A stretch of 64,000 nt of DNA from Limanda limanda. Its lineage: Eukaryota; Chordata; Actinopteri; Pleuronectiformes; Pleuronectidae. The notes under the pieces are model-generated. The model did no database searches, was not told the DNA's origin, and saw only the letters and a program-made list of their open reading frames with translations. Below, in pieces: positions 1-10,493 of the stretch; the first letter of the stretch is position 1, and every line of letters begins with the position of its first letter. The DNA is taken from NCBI RefSeq assembly GCF_963576545.1, contig NW_026870486.1, positions 124,001 to 188,000 of the forward strand, in the 5' to 3' direction. Made by a program: the position numbers and the translations under genes.

Positions 1-50
1 GTACCGATCGATGCGCGCTACCCCATTTAGTGGGGGTAGAGCCTACTTGC
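1..50 (+). repeat. Partial A monomer at the left window edge
   Basis: The window opens inside an A monomer, at its KpnI-type GGTACC site, and shows only the last 50 bp with the CTACCCC/GGGGTAG hairpin. The array therefore continues to the left of base 1. Confidence 0.95.
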
Positions 51-94
51 AAGTCTCTCCGACCTTCACAAAAAAAGTTATTCAAGAATATCTC
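51..94 (+). repeat. 44-bp core identical in A and B monomers
   Basis: Monomer positions 1-44 are the same in the A and B consensus, although the following 30-40 bp are unrelated. The block contains the A7 run and CTCTCCGACC. An 8-bp element in it, TCTCCGAC, recurs as its reverse complement GTCGGAGA in the A monomer just after the telomeric tract, so A has a long-range inverted repeat across the telomeric segment. Identity could reflect a binding site or simply exchange between A and B; the sequence alone does not decide. Confidence 0.9.
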
Positions 95-114
95 TTTCTC
101 CTATGTGCTTTCAT

Positions 115-135
115 CCCTAACCCTAACCCTAACCC
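115..135 (+). repeat. Telomeric tract (CCCTAA)3CCC; intramolecular G4 motif on the minus strand
   Basis: Four CCC runs separated by TAA lie on the plus strand. The minus strand therefore reads four GGG runs with TTA loops, the minimal sequence that folds into a human-type telomeric G-quadruplex; the plus strand is the matching i-motif sequence. The tract sits at monomer positions 65-85 of essentially every A monomer. It also supplies the double-stranded TTAGGG sites recognised by Myb-type telomere proteins of the TRF/Taz family; binding here is inferred from the motif, not shown. Confidence 0.92.
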
Positions 136-180
136 TTCCGAAAGTCGGAGAAGCTCAAGGATGGTACCGATCGATGCGCG

Positions 181-202
181 CTACCCCATTTAGTGGGGGT
201 AG
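181..202 (+). other. A-monomer hairpin CTACCCC/GGGGTAG
   Basis: A perfect 7-bp inverted repeat flanks an 8-nt spacer (ATTTAGTG) at monomer positions 131-152. It recurs in most A monomers. The common GCGCAACC variant replaces the T at position 132 and breaks the second base pair; CCCAATTT variants (for example near 21,561, 27,180, 28,794, 30,571 and 33,791) remove the innermost pair. Cruciform or RNA hairpin formation is possible, not demonstrated. Confidence 0.75.
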
Positions 203-606
203 AGCCTACTTGCAAGTCTCTCCGACCTTCACAAAAAAAGTTATTCAAGAATATCTCTTTCTCCTATGTGCTTTCATCCCTAACCCTAACCCTAACCCTT
301 CCGAAAGTCGGAGAAGCTCAAGGATGGTACCGATCGATGCGCGCTACCCCATTTAGTGGGGGTAGAGCCTACTTGCAAGTCTCTCCGACCTTCACAAAAA
401 AAGTTATTCAAGAATATCTCTTTCTCCTATGTGCTTTCATCCCTAACCCTAACCCTAACCCTTCCGAAAGTCGGAGAAGCTCAAGGATGGTACTGATCGA
501 TGCGCGCAACCCCATTTAGTGGGGGTAGAGCCTACTTGCAAGTCTCTCCGACCTTCACAAAAAAAGTTATTCAAGAATATCTCCTCAGATTTGGGGGAAT
601 TTCGTC

Positions 607-628
607 GGTCGACCTCTTCCGAAGGTCG
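607..628 (+). other. B-specific palindromes around GGTCGACC
   Basis: GGTCGACC (607-614) is an 8-bp perfect palindrome containing a SalI site. It overlaps a 6-bp-stem hairpin, CGACCT (610-615) with AGGTCG (623-628). This segment occupies the place taken by the telomeric tract in A. One variant, GTCAGTCG, abolishes the palindrome in the B copies at 53,298 and 59,724, which are related by the 6426-bp duplication. Confidence 0.75.
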
Positions 629-661
629 TACAAGCTCGGAGATGGTACCAATCGATCCGCA

Positions 662-677
662 GGACCCAAATTAGTCC
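662..677 (+). other. B-monomer hairpin GGAC/GTCC
   Basis: A 4-bp inverted repeat with an 8-nt spacer (CCAAATTA) lies at B positions 123-138. It is within one base of the A-monomer hairpin when the monomers are aligned, and has the same spacer length, but a different stem sequence. The stem is short and could occur by chance in one monomer. Confidence 0.5.
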
Positions 678-1664
678 AGATGCAACCACTTTCCAAGTCT
701 CTCCGACCTTCACAAAAAAAGTTATTCAAGAATATCTCTTTCTCCTATGTGCTTTCATCCCTAACCCTAACCCTAACCCTTCCGAAAGTCGGAGAAGCTC
801 AAGGATGGTACCGATCGATGCGCGCTACCCCATTTAGTGGGGGTAGAGCCTACTTGCAAGTCTCTCCGACCTTCACAAAAAAAGTTATTCAAGAATATCT
901 CTTTCTCCTATGTGCTTTCATCCCTAACCCTAACCCTAACCCTTCCGAAAGTCGGAGAAGCTCAAGGATGGTACCGATCGATGCGCGCTACCCCATTTAG
1001 TGGGGGTAGAGCCTACTTGCAAGTCTCTCCGACCTTCACAAAAAAAGTTATTCAAGAATATCTCTTTCTCCTATGTGCTTTCATCCCTAACCCTAACCCT
1101 AACCCTTCCGAAAGTCGGAGAAGCTCAAGGATGGTACTGATCGATGCGCGCTACCCCATTTAGTGGGGGTAGAGCCTACTTGCAAGTCTCTCCGACCTTC
1201 ACAAAAAAAGTTATTCAAGAATATCTCTTTCTCCTATGTGCTTTCATCCCTAACCCTAACCCTAACCCTTCCGAAAGTCGGAGAAGCTCAAGGATGGTAC
1301 TGATCGATGCGCGCAACCCCATTTAGTGGGGGTAGAGCCTACTTGCAAGTCTCTCCGACATTCACAAAAAAAGTTATTCAAGAATATCTCCTCAGATTTG
1401 GGGGAATTTCGTCGGTCGACCTCTTCCGAAGGTCGTACAAGCTCGGGGATGGTACCAATCGATCCGCAGGACCCAAATTAGTCCAGATGCAACCACTTTT
1501 CAAGTCTCTCCGACCTTCACAAAAAAAGTTATTCAAGAATATCTCTTTCTCCTATGTGCTTTCATCCCTAACCCTAACCCTAACCCTTCCGAAAGTCGGA
1601 GAAGCTCAAGGATGGTACCGATCGATGCGCGCTACCCCATTTAGTGGGGGTAGAGCCTACTTGC

Positions 1665-1825
1665 AAGTCTCTCCGACCTTCACAAAAAAAGTTATTCAAG
1701 AATATCTTTCTCCTATGTGCTTTCATCCCTAACCCTAACCCTAACCCTTCCGAAAGTCGGAGAAGCTCAAGGATGGTACCGATCGATGCGCGCTACCCCA
1801 TTTAGTGGGGGTAGAGCCTACTTGC
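1665..1825 (+). repeat. A monomer with 2-bp deletion (161 bp)
   Basis: Here AATATCTCTTTC is shortened to AATATCTTTC. The only other copy I see is 7602-7762. In copy 1 it is followed by a B, in copy 2 by an A, which makes it a useful tracer of rearrangement inside block I. Confidence 0.85.
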
Positions 1826-3332
1826 AAGTCTCTCCGACCTTCACAAAAAAAGTTATTCAAGAATATCTCCTCAGATTTGGGGGAATTTCGTCGGTCGACC
1901 TCTTCCGAAGGTCGTACAAGCTCGGGGATGGTACCAATCGATCCGCAGGACCCAAATTAGTCCAGATGCAACCACTTTCCAAGTCTCTCCGACCTTCACA
2001 AAAAAAGTTATTCAAGAATATCTCTTTCTCCTATGTGCTTTCATCCCTAACCCTAACCCTAACCCTTCCGAAAGTCGGAGAAGCTCAAGGATGGTACCGA
2101 TCGATGCGCGCTACCCCATTTAGTGGGGGTAGAGCCTACTTGCAAGTCTCTCCGACCTTCACAAAAAAAGTTATTCAAGAATATCTCTTTCTCCTATGTG
2201 CTTTCATCCCTAACCCTAACCCTAACCCTTCCGAAAGTCGGAGAAGCTCAAGGATGGTACCGATCGATGCGTGCTACCCCATTTAGTGGGGGTAGAGCCT
2301 ACTTGCAAGTCTCTCCGACCTTCACAAAAAAAGTTATTCAAGAATATCTCTTTCTCCTATGTGCTTTCATCCCTAACCCTAACCCTAACCCTTCCGAAAG
2401 TCGGAGAAGCTCAAGGATGGTACTGATCGATGCGCGCAACCCCATTTAGTGGGGGTAGAGCCTACTTGCAAGTCTCTCCGACCTTCACAAAAAAAGTTAT
2501 TCAAGAATATCTCCTCAGATTTGGGGGAATTTCGTCGGTCGACCTCTTCCGAAGGTTGTACAAGCTCGGGGATGGTACCAATCGATCCGCAGGACCCAAA
2601 TTAGTCCAGATGCAACCACTTTCCAAGTCTCTCCGACCTTCACAAAAAAAGTTATTCAAGAATATCTCTTTCTCCTATGTGCTTTCATCCCTAACCCTAA
2701 CCCTAACCCTTCCGAAAGTCGGAGAAGCTCAAGGATGGTACCGATCGATGCGCGCTACCCCATTTAGTGGGGGTAGAGCCTACTTGCAAGTCTCTCCGAC
2801 CTTCACAAAAAAAGTTATTCAAGAATATCTCTTTCTCCTATGTGCTTTCATCCCTAACCCTAACCCTAACCCTTCCGAAAGTCGGAGAAGCTCAAGGATG
2901 GTACCGATCGATGCGCGCTACCCCATTTAGTGGGGGTAGAGCCTACTTGCAAGTCTCTCCGACCTTCACAAAAAAAGTTATTCAAGAATATCTCTTTCTC
3001 CTATGTGCTTTCATCCCTAACCCTAACCCTAACCCTTCCGAAAGTCGGAGAAGCTCAAGGATGGTACCGATCGATGCGCGCTACCCCATTTAGTGGGGGT
3101 AGAGCCTACTTGCAAGTCTCTCCGACCTTCACAAAAAAAGTTATTCAAGAATATCTCCTCAGATTTGGGGGAATTTCGTCGGTCGACCTCTTCCGAAGGT
3201 CGTACAAGCTTGGGGATGGTACCAATCGATCCGCAGGACCCAAATTAGTCCAGATGCAACCACTTTCCAAGTCTCTCCGACCTTCACAAAAAAAGTTATT
3301 CAAGAATATCTCTTTCTCCTATGTGCTTTCAT

Positions 3333-3347
3333 CCCTAACCCTAACCC
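3333..3347 (+). repeat. Shortened telomeric tract, (CCCTAA)2CCC
   Basis: One 6-bp repeat is missing, leaving three CCC runs. This A can no longer form the four-run intramolecular G-quadruplex on its own. Confidence 0.9.
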
Positions 3348-4614
3348 TTCCGAAAGTCGGAGAAGCTCAAGGATGGTACCGATCGATGCGCGCTACCCCA
3401 TTTAGTGGGGGTAGAGCCTACTTGCAAGTCTCTTCGACCTTCACAAAAAAAGTTATTCAAGAATATCTCTTTCTCCTATGTGCTTTCATCCCTAACCCTA
3501 ACCCTAACCCTTCCGAAAGTCGGAGAAGCTCAAGGATGGTACCGATCGATGCGCGCTACCCCATTTAGTGGGGGTAGAGCCTACTTGCAAGTCTCTCCGA
3601 CCTTCACAAAAAAAGTTATTCAAGAATATCTCTTTCTCCTATGTGCTTTCATCCCTAACCCTAACCCTAACCCTTCCGAAAGTCGGAGAAGCTCAAGGAT
3701 GGTACCGATCGATGCGCGCTACCCCATTTAGTGGGGGTAGAGCCTACTTGCAAGTCTCTCCGACCTTCACAAAAAAAGTTATTCAAGAATATCTCCTCAG
3801 ATTTGGGGGAATTTCGTCGGTCGACCTCTTCCGAAGGTCGTACAAGCTCGGGGATGGTACCAATCGATCCGTAGGACCCAAATTAGTCCAGATGCAACCA
3901 CTTTCCAAGTCTCTCCGACCTTCACAAAAAAAGTTATTCAAGAATATCTCTTTCTCCTATGTGCTTTCATCCCTAACCCTAACCCTAACCCTTCCGAAAG
4001 TCGGAGAAGCTCAAGGATGGTACCGATCGATGCGCGCTACCCCATTTAGTGGGGGTAGAGCCTACTTGCAAGTCTTTCCGACCTTCACAAAAAAAGTTAT
4101 TCAAGAATATCTCCTCAGATTTGGGGGAATTTCGTCGGTCGACCTCTTCCGAAGGTCGTACAAGCTCGGGGATGGTACCAATCGATCCGCAGGACCCAAA
4201 TTAGTCCAGATGCAACCACTTTCCAAGTCTCTCCGACCTTCACAAAAAAAGTTATTCAAGAATATCTCTTTCTCCTATGTGCTTTCATCCCTAACCCTAA
4301 CCCTAACCCTTCCGAAAGTCGGAGAAGCTCAAGGATGGTACCGATCGATGCGCGCTACCCCATTTAGTGGGGGTAGAGCCTACTTGCAAGTCTCTCCGAC
4401 CTTCACAAAAAAAGTTATTCAAGAATATCTCTTTCTCCTATGTGCTTTCATCCCTAACCCTAACCCTAACCCTTCCGAAAGTCGGAGAAGCTCAAGGATG
4501 GTACCGATCGATGCGCGCTACCCCATTTAGTGGGGGTAGAGCCTACTTGCAAGTCTCTCCGACCTTCACAAAAAAAGTTATTCAAGAATATCTCTTTCTC
4601 CTATGTGCTTTCAT

Positions 4615-4629
4615 CCCTAACCCTAACCC
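4615..4629 (+). repeat. Shortened telomeric tract, (CCCTAA)2CCC
   Basis: One 6-bp repeat is missing. The same monomer has GAAATTCGG in place of GAAAGTCGG, so this contraction is independent of the one at 3333. Confidence 0.9.
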
Positions 4630-5832
4630 TTCCGAAATTCGGAGAAGCTCAAGGATGGTACCGATCGATGCGCGCTACCCCATTTAGTGGGGGTAGAGCC
4701 TACTTGCAAGTCTCTCCGACCTTCACAAAAAAAGTTATTCAAGAATATCTCTTTCTCCTATGTGCTTTCATCCCTAACCCTAACCCTAACCCTTCCGAAA
4801 GTCGGAGAAGCTCAAGGATGGTACTGATCGATGCGCGCAACCCCATTTAGTGGGGGTAGAGCCTACTTGCAAGTCTCTCCGACCTTCACAAAAAAAGTTA
4901 TTCAAGAATATCTCCTCAGATTTGGGGGAATTTCGTCGGTCGACCTCTTCCGAAGGTTGTACAAGCTCGGGGATGGTACCAATCGATCCGCAGGACCCAA
5001 ATTAGTCCAGATGCAACCACTTTCCAAGTCTCTCCGACCTTCACAAAAAAAGTTATTCAAGAATATCTCTTTCTCCTATGTGCTTTCATCCCTAACCCTA
5101 ACCCTAACCCTTCCGAAAGTCGGAGAAGCTCAAGGATGGTACCGATCGATGCGCGCTACCCCATTTAGTGGGGGTAGAGCCTACTTGCAAGTCTCTCCGA
5201 CCTTCACAAAAAAAGTTATTCAAGAATATCTCTTTCTCCTATGTGCTTTCATCCCTAACCCTAACCCTAACCCTTCCGAAAGTCGGAGAAGCTCAAGGAT
5301 GGTACCGATCGATGCGCGCTACCCCATTTAGTGGGGGTAGAGCCTACTTGCAAGTCTCTCCGACCTTCACAAAAAAAGTTATTCAAGAATATCTCCTCAG
5401 ATTTGGGGGAATTTCGTCGGTCGACCTCTTCCGAAGGTCGTACAAGCTCGGGGATGGTACCAATCGATCCGCAGGACCCAAATTAGTCCAGATGCAACCA
5501 CTTTCCAAGTCTCTCCGACCTTCACAAAAAAAGTTATTCAAGAATATCTCTTTCTCCTATGTGCTTTCATCCCTAACCCTAACCCTAACCCTTCCGAAAG
5601 TCGGAGAAGCTCAAGGATGGTACCGATCGATGCGCGCTACCCCATTTAGTGGGGGTAGAGCCTACTTGCAAGTCTCTCCGACCTTCACAAAAAAAGTTAT
5701 TCAAGAATATCTCTTTCTCCTATGTGCTTTCATCCCTAACCCTAACCCTAACCCTTCCGAAAGTCGGAGAAGCTCAAGGATGGTACCGATCGATGCGCGC
5801 TACCCCATTTAGTGGGGGTAGAGCCTACTTGC

Positions 5833-8800
5833 AAGTCTCTCCGACCTTCACAAAAAAAGTTATTCAAGAATATCTCTTTCTCCTATGTGCTTTCATCCCT
5901 AACCCTAACCCTAACCCTTCCGAAAGTCGGAGAAGCTCAAGGATGGTACTGATCGATGCGCGCAACCCCATTTAGTGGGGGTAGAGCCTACTTGCAAGTC
6001 TCTCCGACCTTCACAAAAAAAGTTATTCAAGAATATCTCCTCAGATTTGGGGGAATTTCGTCGGTCGACCTCTTCCGAAGGTCGTACAAGCTCGGAGATG
6101 GTACCAATCGATCCGCAGGACCCAAATTAGTCCAGATGCAACCACTTTCCAAGTCTCTCCGACCTTCACAAAAAAAGTTATTCAAGAATATCTCTTTCTC
6201 CTATGTGCTTTCATCCCTAACCCTAACCCTAACCCTTCCGAAAGTCGGAGAAGCTCAAGGATGGTACCGATCGATGCGCGCTACCCCATTTAGTGGGGGT
6301 AGAGCCTACTTGCAAGTCTCTCCGACCTTCACAAAAAAAGTTATTCAAGAATATCTCTTTCTCCTATGTGCTTTCATCCCTAACCCTAACCCTAACCCTT
6401 CCGAAAGTCGGAGAAGCTCAAGGATGGTACCGATCGATGCGCGCTACCCCATTTAGTGGGGGTAGAGCCTACTTGCAAGTCTCTCCGACCTTCACAAAAA
6501 AAGTTATTCAAGAATATCTCTTTCTCCTATGTGCTTTCATCCCTAACCCTAACCCTAACCCTTCCGAAAGTCGGAGAAGCTCAAGGATGGTACCGATCGA
6601 TGCGCGCTACCCCATTTAGTGGGGGTAGAGCCTACTTGCAAGTCTCTCCGACCTTCACAAAAAAAGTTATTCAAGAATATCTCTTTCTCCTATGTGCTTT
6701 CATCCCTAACCCTAACCCTAACCCTTCCGAAAGTCGGAGAAGCTCAAGGATGGTACTGATCGATGCGCGCAACCCCATTTAGTGGGGGTAGAGCCTACTT
6801 GCAAGTCTCTCCGACATTCACAAAAAAAGTTATTCAAGAATATCTCCTCAGATTTGGGGGAATTTCGTCGGTCGACCTCTTCCGAAGGTCGTACAAGCTC
6901 GGGGATGGTACCAATCGATCCGCAGGACCCAAATTAGTCCAGATGCAACCACTTTTCAAGTCTCTCCGACCTTCACAAAAAAAGTTATTCAAGAATATCT
7001 CTTTCTCCTATGTGCTTTCATCCCTAACCCTAACCCTAACCCTTCCGAAAGTCGGAGAAGCTCAAGGATGGTACCGATCGATGCGCGCTACCCCATTTAG
7101 TGGGGGTAGAGCCTACTTGCAAGTCTCTCCGACCTTCACAAAAAAAGTTATTCAAGAATATCTCTTTCTCCTATGTGCTTTCATCCCTAACCCTAACCCT
7201 AACCCTTCCGAAAGTCGGAGAAGCTCAAGGATGGTACCGATCGATGCGCACTACCCCATTTAGTGGGGGTAGAGCCTACTTGCAAGTCTCTCCGACCTTC
7301 ACAAAAAAAGTTATTCAAGAATATCTCCTCAGATTTGGGGGAATTTCGTCGGTCGACCTCTTCCGAAGGTCGTACAAGCTCGGGGATGGTACCAATCGAT
7401 CCGCAGGACCCAAATTAGTCCAGATGCAACCACTTTCCAAGTCTCTCCGACCTTCACAAAAAAAGTTATTCAAGAATATCTCTTTCTCCTATGTGCTTTC
7501 ATCCCTAACCCTAACCCTAACCCTTCCGAAAGTCGGAGAAGCTCAAGGATGGTACCGATCGATGCGCGCTACCCCATTTAGTGGGGGTAGAGCCTACTTG
7601 CAAGTCTCTCCGACCTTCACAAAAAAAGTTATTCAAGAATATCTTTCTCCTATGTGCTTTCATCCCTAACCCTAACCCTAACCCTTCCGAAAGTCGGAGA
7701 AGCTCAAGGATGGTACCGATCGATGCGCGCTACCCCATTTAGTGGGGGTAGAGCCTACTTGCAAGTCTCTCCGACCTTCACAAAAAAAGTTATTCAAGAA
7801 TATCTCTTTCTCCTATGTGCTTTCATCCCTAACCCTAACCCTAACCCTTCCGAAAGTCGGAGAAGCTCAAGGATGGTACCGATCGATGCGCGCTACCCCA
7901 TTTAGTGGGGGTAGAGCCTACTTGCAAGTCTCTCCGACCTTCACAAAAAAAGTTATTCAAGAATATCTCTTTCTCCTATGTGCTTTCATCCCTAACCCTA
8001 ACCCTAACCCTTCCGAAAGTCGGAGAAGCTCAAGGATGGTACTGATCGATGCGCGCAACCCCATTTAGTGGGGGTAGAGCCTACTTGCAAGTCTCTCCGA
8101 CCTTCACAAAAAAAGTTATTCAAGAATATCTCCTCAGATTTGGGGGAATTTCGTCGGTCGACCTCTTCCGAAGGTTGTACAAGCTCGGGGATGGTACCAA
8201 TCGATCCGCAGGACCCAAATTAGTCCAGATGCAACCACTTTCCAAGTCTCTCCGACCTTCACAAAAAAAGTTATTCAAGAATATCTCTTTCTCCTATGTG
8301 CTTTCATCCCTAACCCTAACCCTAACCCTTCCGAAAGTCGGAGAAGCTCAAGGATGGTACCGATCGATGCGCGCTACCCCATTTAGTGGGGGTAGAGCCT
8401 ACTTGCAAGTCTCTCCGACCTTCACAAAAAAAGTTATTCAAGAATATCTCTTTCTCCTATGTGCTTTCATCCCTAACCCTAACCCTAACCCTTCCGAAAG
8501 TCGGAGAAGCTCAAGGATGGTACCGATCGATGCGCGCTACCCCATTTAGTGGGGGTAGAGCCTACTTGCAAGTCTCTCCGACCTTCACAAAAAAAGTTAT
8601 TCAAGAATATCTCTTTCTCCTATGTGCTTTCATCCCTAACCCTAACCCTAACCCTTCCGAAAGTCGGAGAAGCTCAAGGATGGTACCGATCGATGCGCGC
8701 TACCCCATTTAGTGGGGGTAGAGCCTACTTGCAAGTCTCTCCGACCTTCACAAAAAAAGTTATTCAAGAATATCTCCTCAGATTTGGGGGAATTTCGTCG

Positions 8801-9531
8801 GTCGACCTCTTCCGAAGGTCGTACAAGCTTGGGGATGGTACCAATCGATCCGCAGGACCCAAATTAGTCCAGATGCAACCACTTTCCAAGTCTCTCCGAC
8901 CTTCACAAAAAAAGTTATTCAAGAATATCTCTTTCTCCTATGTGCTTTCATCCCTAACCCTAACCCTAACCCTTCCGAAAGTCGGAGAAGCTCAAGGATG
9001 GTACCGATCGATGCGCGCTACCCCATTTAGTGGGGGTAGAGCCTACTTGCAAGTCTCTTCGACCTTCACAAAAAAAGTTATTCAAGAATATCTCTTTCTC
9101 CTATGTGCTTTCATCCCTAACCCTAACCCTAACCCTTCCGAAAGTCGGAGAAGCTCAAGGATGGTACCGATCGATGCGCGCTACCCCATTTAGTGGGGGT
9201 AGAGCCTACTTGCAAGTCTCTCCGACCTTCACAAAAAAAGTTATTCAAGAATATCTCTTTCTCCTATGTGCTTTCATCCCTAACCCTAACCCTAACCCTT
9301 CCGAAAGTCGGAGAAGCTCAAAGATGGTACCGATCGATGCGCGCTACCCCATTTAGTGGGGGTAGAGCCTACTTGCAAGTCTCTCCGACCTTCACAAAAA
9401 AAGTTATTCAAGAATATCTCCTCAGATTTGGGGGAATTTCGTCGGTCGACCTCTTCCGAAGGTCGTACAAGCTCGGGGATGGTACCAATCGATCCGCAGG
9501 ACCCAAATTAGTCCAGATGCAACCACTTTCC
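5833..9531 (+). repeat. Higher-order block I, copy 2
   Basis: This is the counterpart of 377-3906. Between its second and fourth marker B monomers (6803 to 8089) the order is A A B A Adel A A, where Adel is an A with a 2-bp deletion. Copy 1 (1347 to 2470) reads A Adel B A A A, so at least one exchange or insertion/deletion of monomers separates them. Confidence 0.85.
7602..7762 (+). repeat. A monomer with 2-bp deletion, second copy
   Basis: It carries the same 2-bp loss as 1665-1825, at an offset of 5937 bp rather than the 5456 or 5619 of its surroundings. Confidence 0.85.
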
Positions 9532-10338
9532 AAGTCTCTCCGACCTTCACAAAAAAAGTTATTCAAGAATATCTCTTTCTCCTATGTGCTTTCATCCCTA
9601 ACCCTAACCCTAACCCTTCCGAAAGTCGGAGAAGCTCAAGGATGGTACCGATCGATGCGCGCTACCCCATTTAGTGGGGGTAGAGCCTACTTGCAAGTCT
9701 CTCCGACCTTCACAAAAAAAGTTATTCAAGAATATCTCTTTCTCCTATGTGCTTTCATCCCTAACCCTAACCCTAACCCTTCCGAAAGTCGGAGAAGCTC
9801 AAGGATGGTACCGATCGATGCGCGCTACCCCATTTAGTGGGGGTAGAGCCTACTTGCAAGTCTCTCCGACCTTCACAAAAAAAGTTATTCAAGAATATCT
9901 CTTTCTCCTATGTGCTTTCATCCCTAACCCTAACCCTAACCCTTCCGAAAGTCGGAGAAGCTCAAGGATGGTACCGATCGATGCGCGCTACCCCATTTAG
10001 TGGGGGTAGAGCCTACTTGCAAGTCTCTCCGACCTTCACAAAAAAAGTTATTCAAGAATATCTCCTCAGATTTGGGGGAATTTCGTCGGTCGACCTCTTC
10101 CGAAGGTCGTACAAGCTCGGGGATGGTACCAATCGATCCGCAGGACCCAAATTAGTCCAGATGCAACCACTTTCCAAGTCTCTCCGACCTTCACAAAAAA
10201 AGTTATTCAAGAATATCTCTTTCTCCTATGTGCTTTCATCCCTAACCCTAACCCTAACCCTTCCGAAAGTCGGAGAAGCTCAAGGATGGTACCGATCGAT
10301 GCGCGCAACCCCATTTAGTGGGGGTAGAGCCTACTTGC

Positions 10339-10493
10339 AAGTCTCTCCGACCTTCACAAAAAAAGTTATTCAAGAATATCTTCTCAGATTTGGGGGAATT
10401 TCGTCGGTCGACCTCTTTCGAAGGTCGTACAAGCTCGGGGATGGTACCAATCGATCCGCAGGACCCAAATTAGTCCAGATGCAACCACTTTCC
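10339..10493 (+). repeat. B subtype with ATCTTCTCAG and CTCTTTCG
   Basis: Two linked C-to-T changes define five B monomers: 10339, 13559, 19985, 25604 and 32215. The As before the first three end GCGCAACC; those before the last two end GATGTGCGCTACC, so subtype B has been joined to different left partners. Confidence 0.85.

Larger units (their letters stand above)
51..213 (+). repeat. A monomer (163 bp), first complete copy
   Basis: This copy is the reference for the A family (about 294 complete copies). In monomer coordinates it holds: 1-44, a block identical to B; 20-26, an A7 run; 45-64, a pyrimidine-rich stretch; 65-85, the telomeric tract (CCCTAA)3CCC; 87-99, a small TCCGA/TCGGA hairpin; 109-130, a palindrome-dense stretch with GGTACC, CGATCG, ATCGAT and GCGCGC; 131-152, a 7-bp-stem hairpin. 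It has seven CpG sites against about 8.7 expected from its base composition, so CpG is only mildly depleted. Recurring substitutions include TACTGATC, GATGTGCGC, GCGCAACC, TTCCAAAAG, GTAAAGCC, AAAGATGG, GGAAAAG and A6G or A6C in place of A7. No coding function is supported: the length is not a multiple of three, so each A shifts the reading frame by one. Confidence 0.97.
540..694 (+). repeat. B monomer (155 bp), first copy; starts of all 103 copies listed
   Basis: B shares its first 44 bp and most of its last 80 bp with A, but has no telomeric tract; in its place is a stretch with a G5 run and GGTCGACC. B starts: 540, 1347, 1826, 2470, 3114, 3752, 4070, 4871, 5352, 5996, 6803, 7284, 8089, 8733, 9377, 10021, 10339, 10983, 11953, 12597, 13078, 13559, 14203, 15173, 15980, 16624, 17105, 17586, 18067, 18548, 19029, 19667, 19985, 20466, 20947, 22074, 22555, 23036, 23517, 24161, 24642, 25286, 25604, 26085, 26566, 27699, 28180, 29476, 29957, 31253, 31734, 32215, 32696, 33177, 34473, 34954, 36250, 36731, 37212, 37856, 38826, 39307, 39788, 40269, 40913, 41557, 41875, 43497, 43978, 44459, 44940, 45584, 46228, 46872, 47516, 47997, 48641, 49122, 49603, 50084, 50728, 51209, 52010, 52654, 53298, 53936, 54580, 55061, 55705, 56512, 56830, 57311, 57955, 58762, 59080, 59724, 60362, 61006, 61487, 62131, 62938, 63419, 63737. 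Confidence 0.97.
377..3906 (+). repeat. Higher-order block I, copy 1
   Basis: This block is matched by 5833-9531. Shared rare markers include CGGAGATGG in the B at 540 (and 5996), CCGACATTC at 1356 (and 6812), CTTTTCAAG in the B at 1347 (and 6803), GGTTGTAC in the B at 2470 (and 8089), AAGCTTGGGG in the B at 3114 (and 8733), and TCTTCGACC near 3431 (and 9056). The offset is 5456 bp up to about 1.5 kb, 5619 from 2.3 kb and 5625 after a 6-bp telomeric contraction at 3333. Between 1.5 and 2.3 kb the monomer order differs between the copies. Confidence 0.85.
2470..5025 (+). repeat. Marker B (GGTTGTAC) pair at +2401
   Basis: The B monomers at 2470 and 4871 both carry GGTTGTAC, and both follow an A ending TACTGATC...GCGCAACC. 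The third such B is at 8089. The pair points to a further copy event of the AB junction inside block I. Confidence 0.6.

Noticed and set aside
69..76. RNA polymerase III terminator (T7 on the minus strand) in every monomer
   Set aside because: The run exists, but without a recognisable promoter it is only an A-run. It is better explained as part of the conserved 44-bp core.
101..213. tRNA gene or tRNA-derived SINE, suggested by GGTACCAATCGATCC and TAGAGCCTAC
   Set aside because: These do not fit internal A-box/B-box promoter consensus at proper spacing, and no cloverleaf can be drawn from the surrounding sequence.
589..600. Ciliate-type telomere motif (CCCCAAA on the minus strand of the B monomer, from TTTGGGGG)
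   Set aside because: It is a single, non-tandem occurrence per B monomer; the tandem telomeric motif in this array is CCCTAA.
51..694. CRISPR array (regular repeats with spacers)
   Set aside because: There are no unique spacers: the whole 163/155-bp unit repeats, and repeat size is far beyond CRISPR repeats.
540..694. CENP-B box in the B monomer around TTTCGTCGGTCGACC
   Set aside because: The start resembles NTTCG, but the required A and the CGGG at the end of the box are missing. I see no match in A either, so centromere function is not supported by this motif.
3196..3215. AAGCTT (HindIII) in two B monomers as a functional site
   Set aside because: It is a single C-to-T change (AAGCTCGGGG to AAGCTTGGGG) shared by the B monomers at 3114 and 8733, useful only as a duplication marker.
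3568..4530. Open frames up to 320 codons on the plus strand (also 9837-10799 and 41373-42335)
   Set aside because: They are repeat artefacts. A (163) shifts frame by +1 and B (155) by +2, so AB (318) stays in frame and ABAB gives long frames, while AA pairs hit a stop at TTTAGTG. Many begin at GTG, the product is low-complexity in the telomeric part (TLTLTL or NPNPNP), and no domain, signal or codon pattern supports coding.
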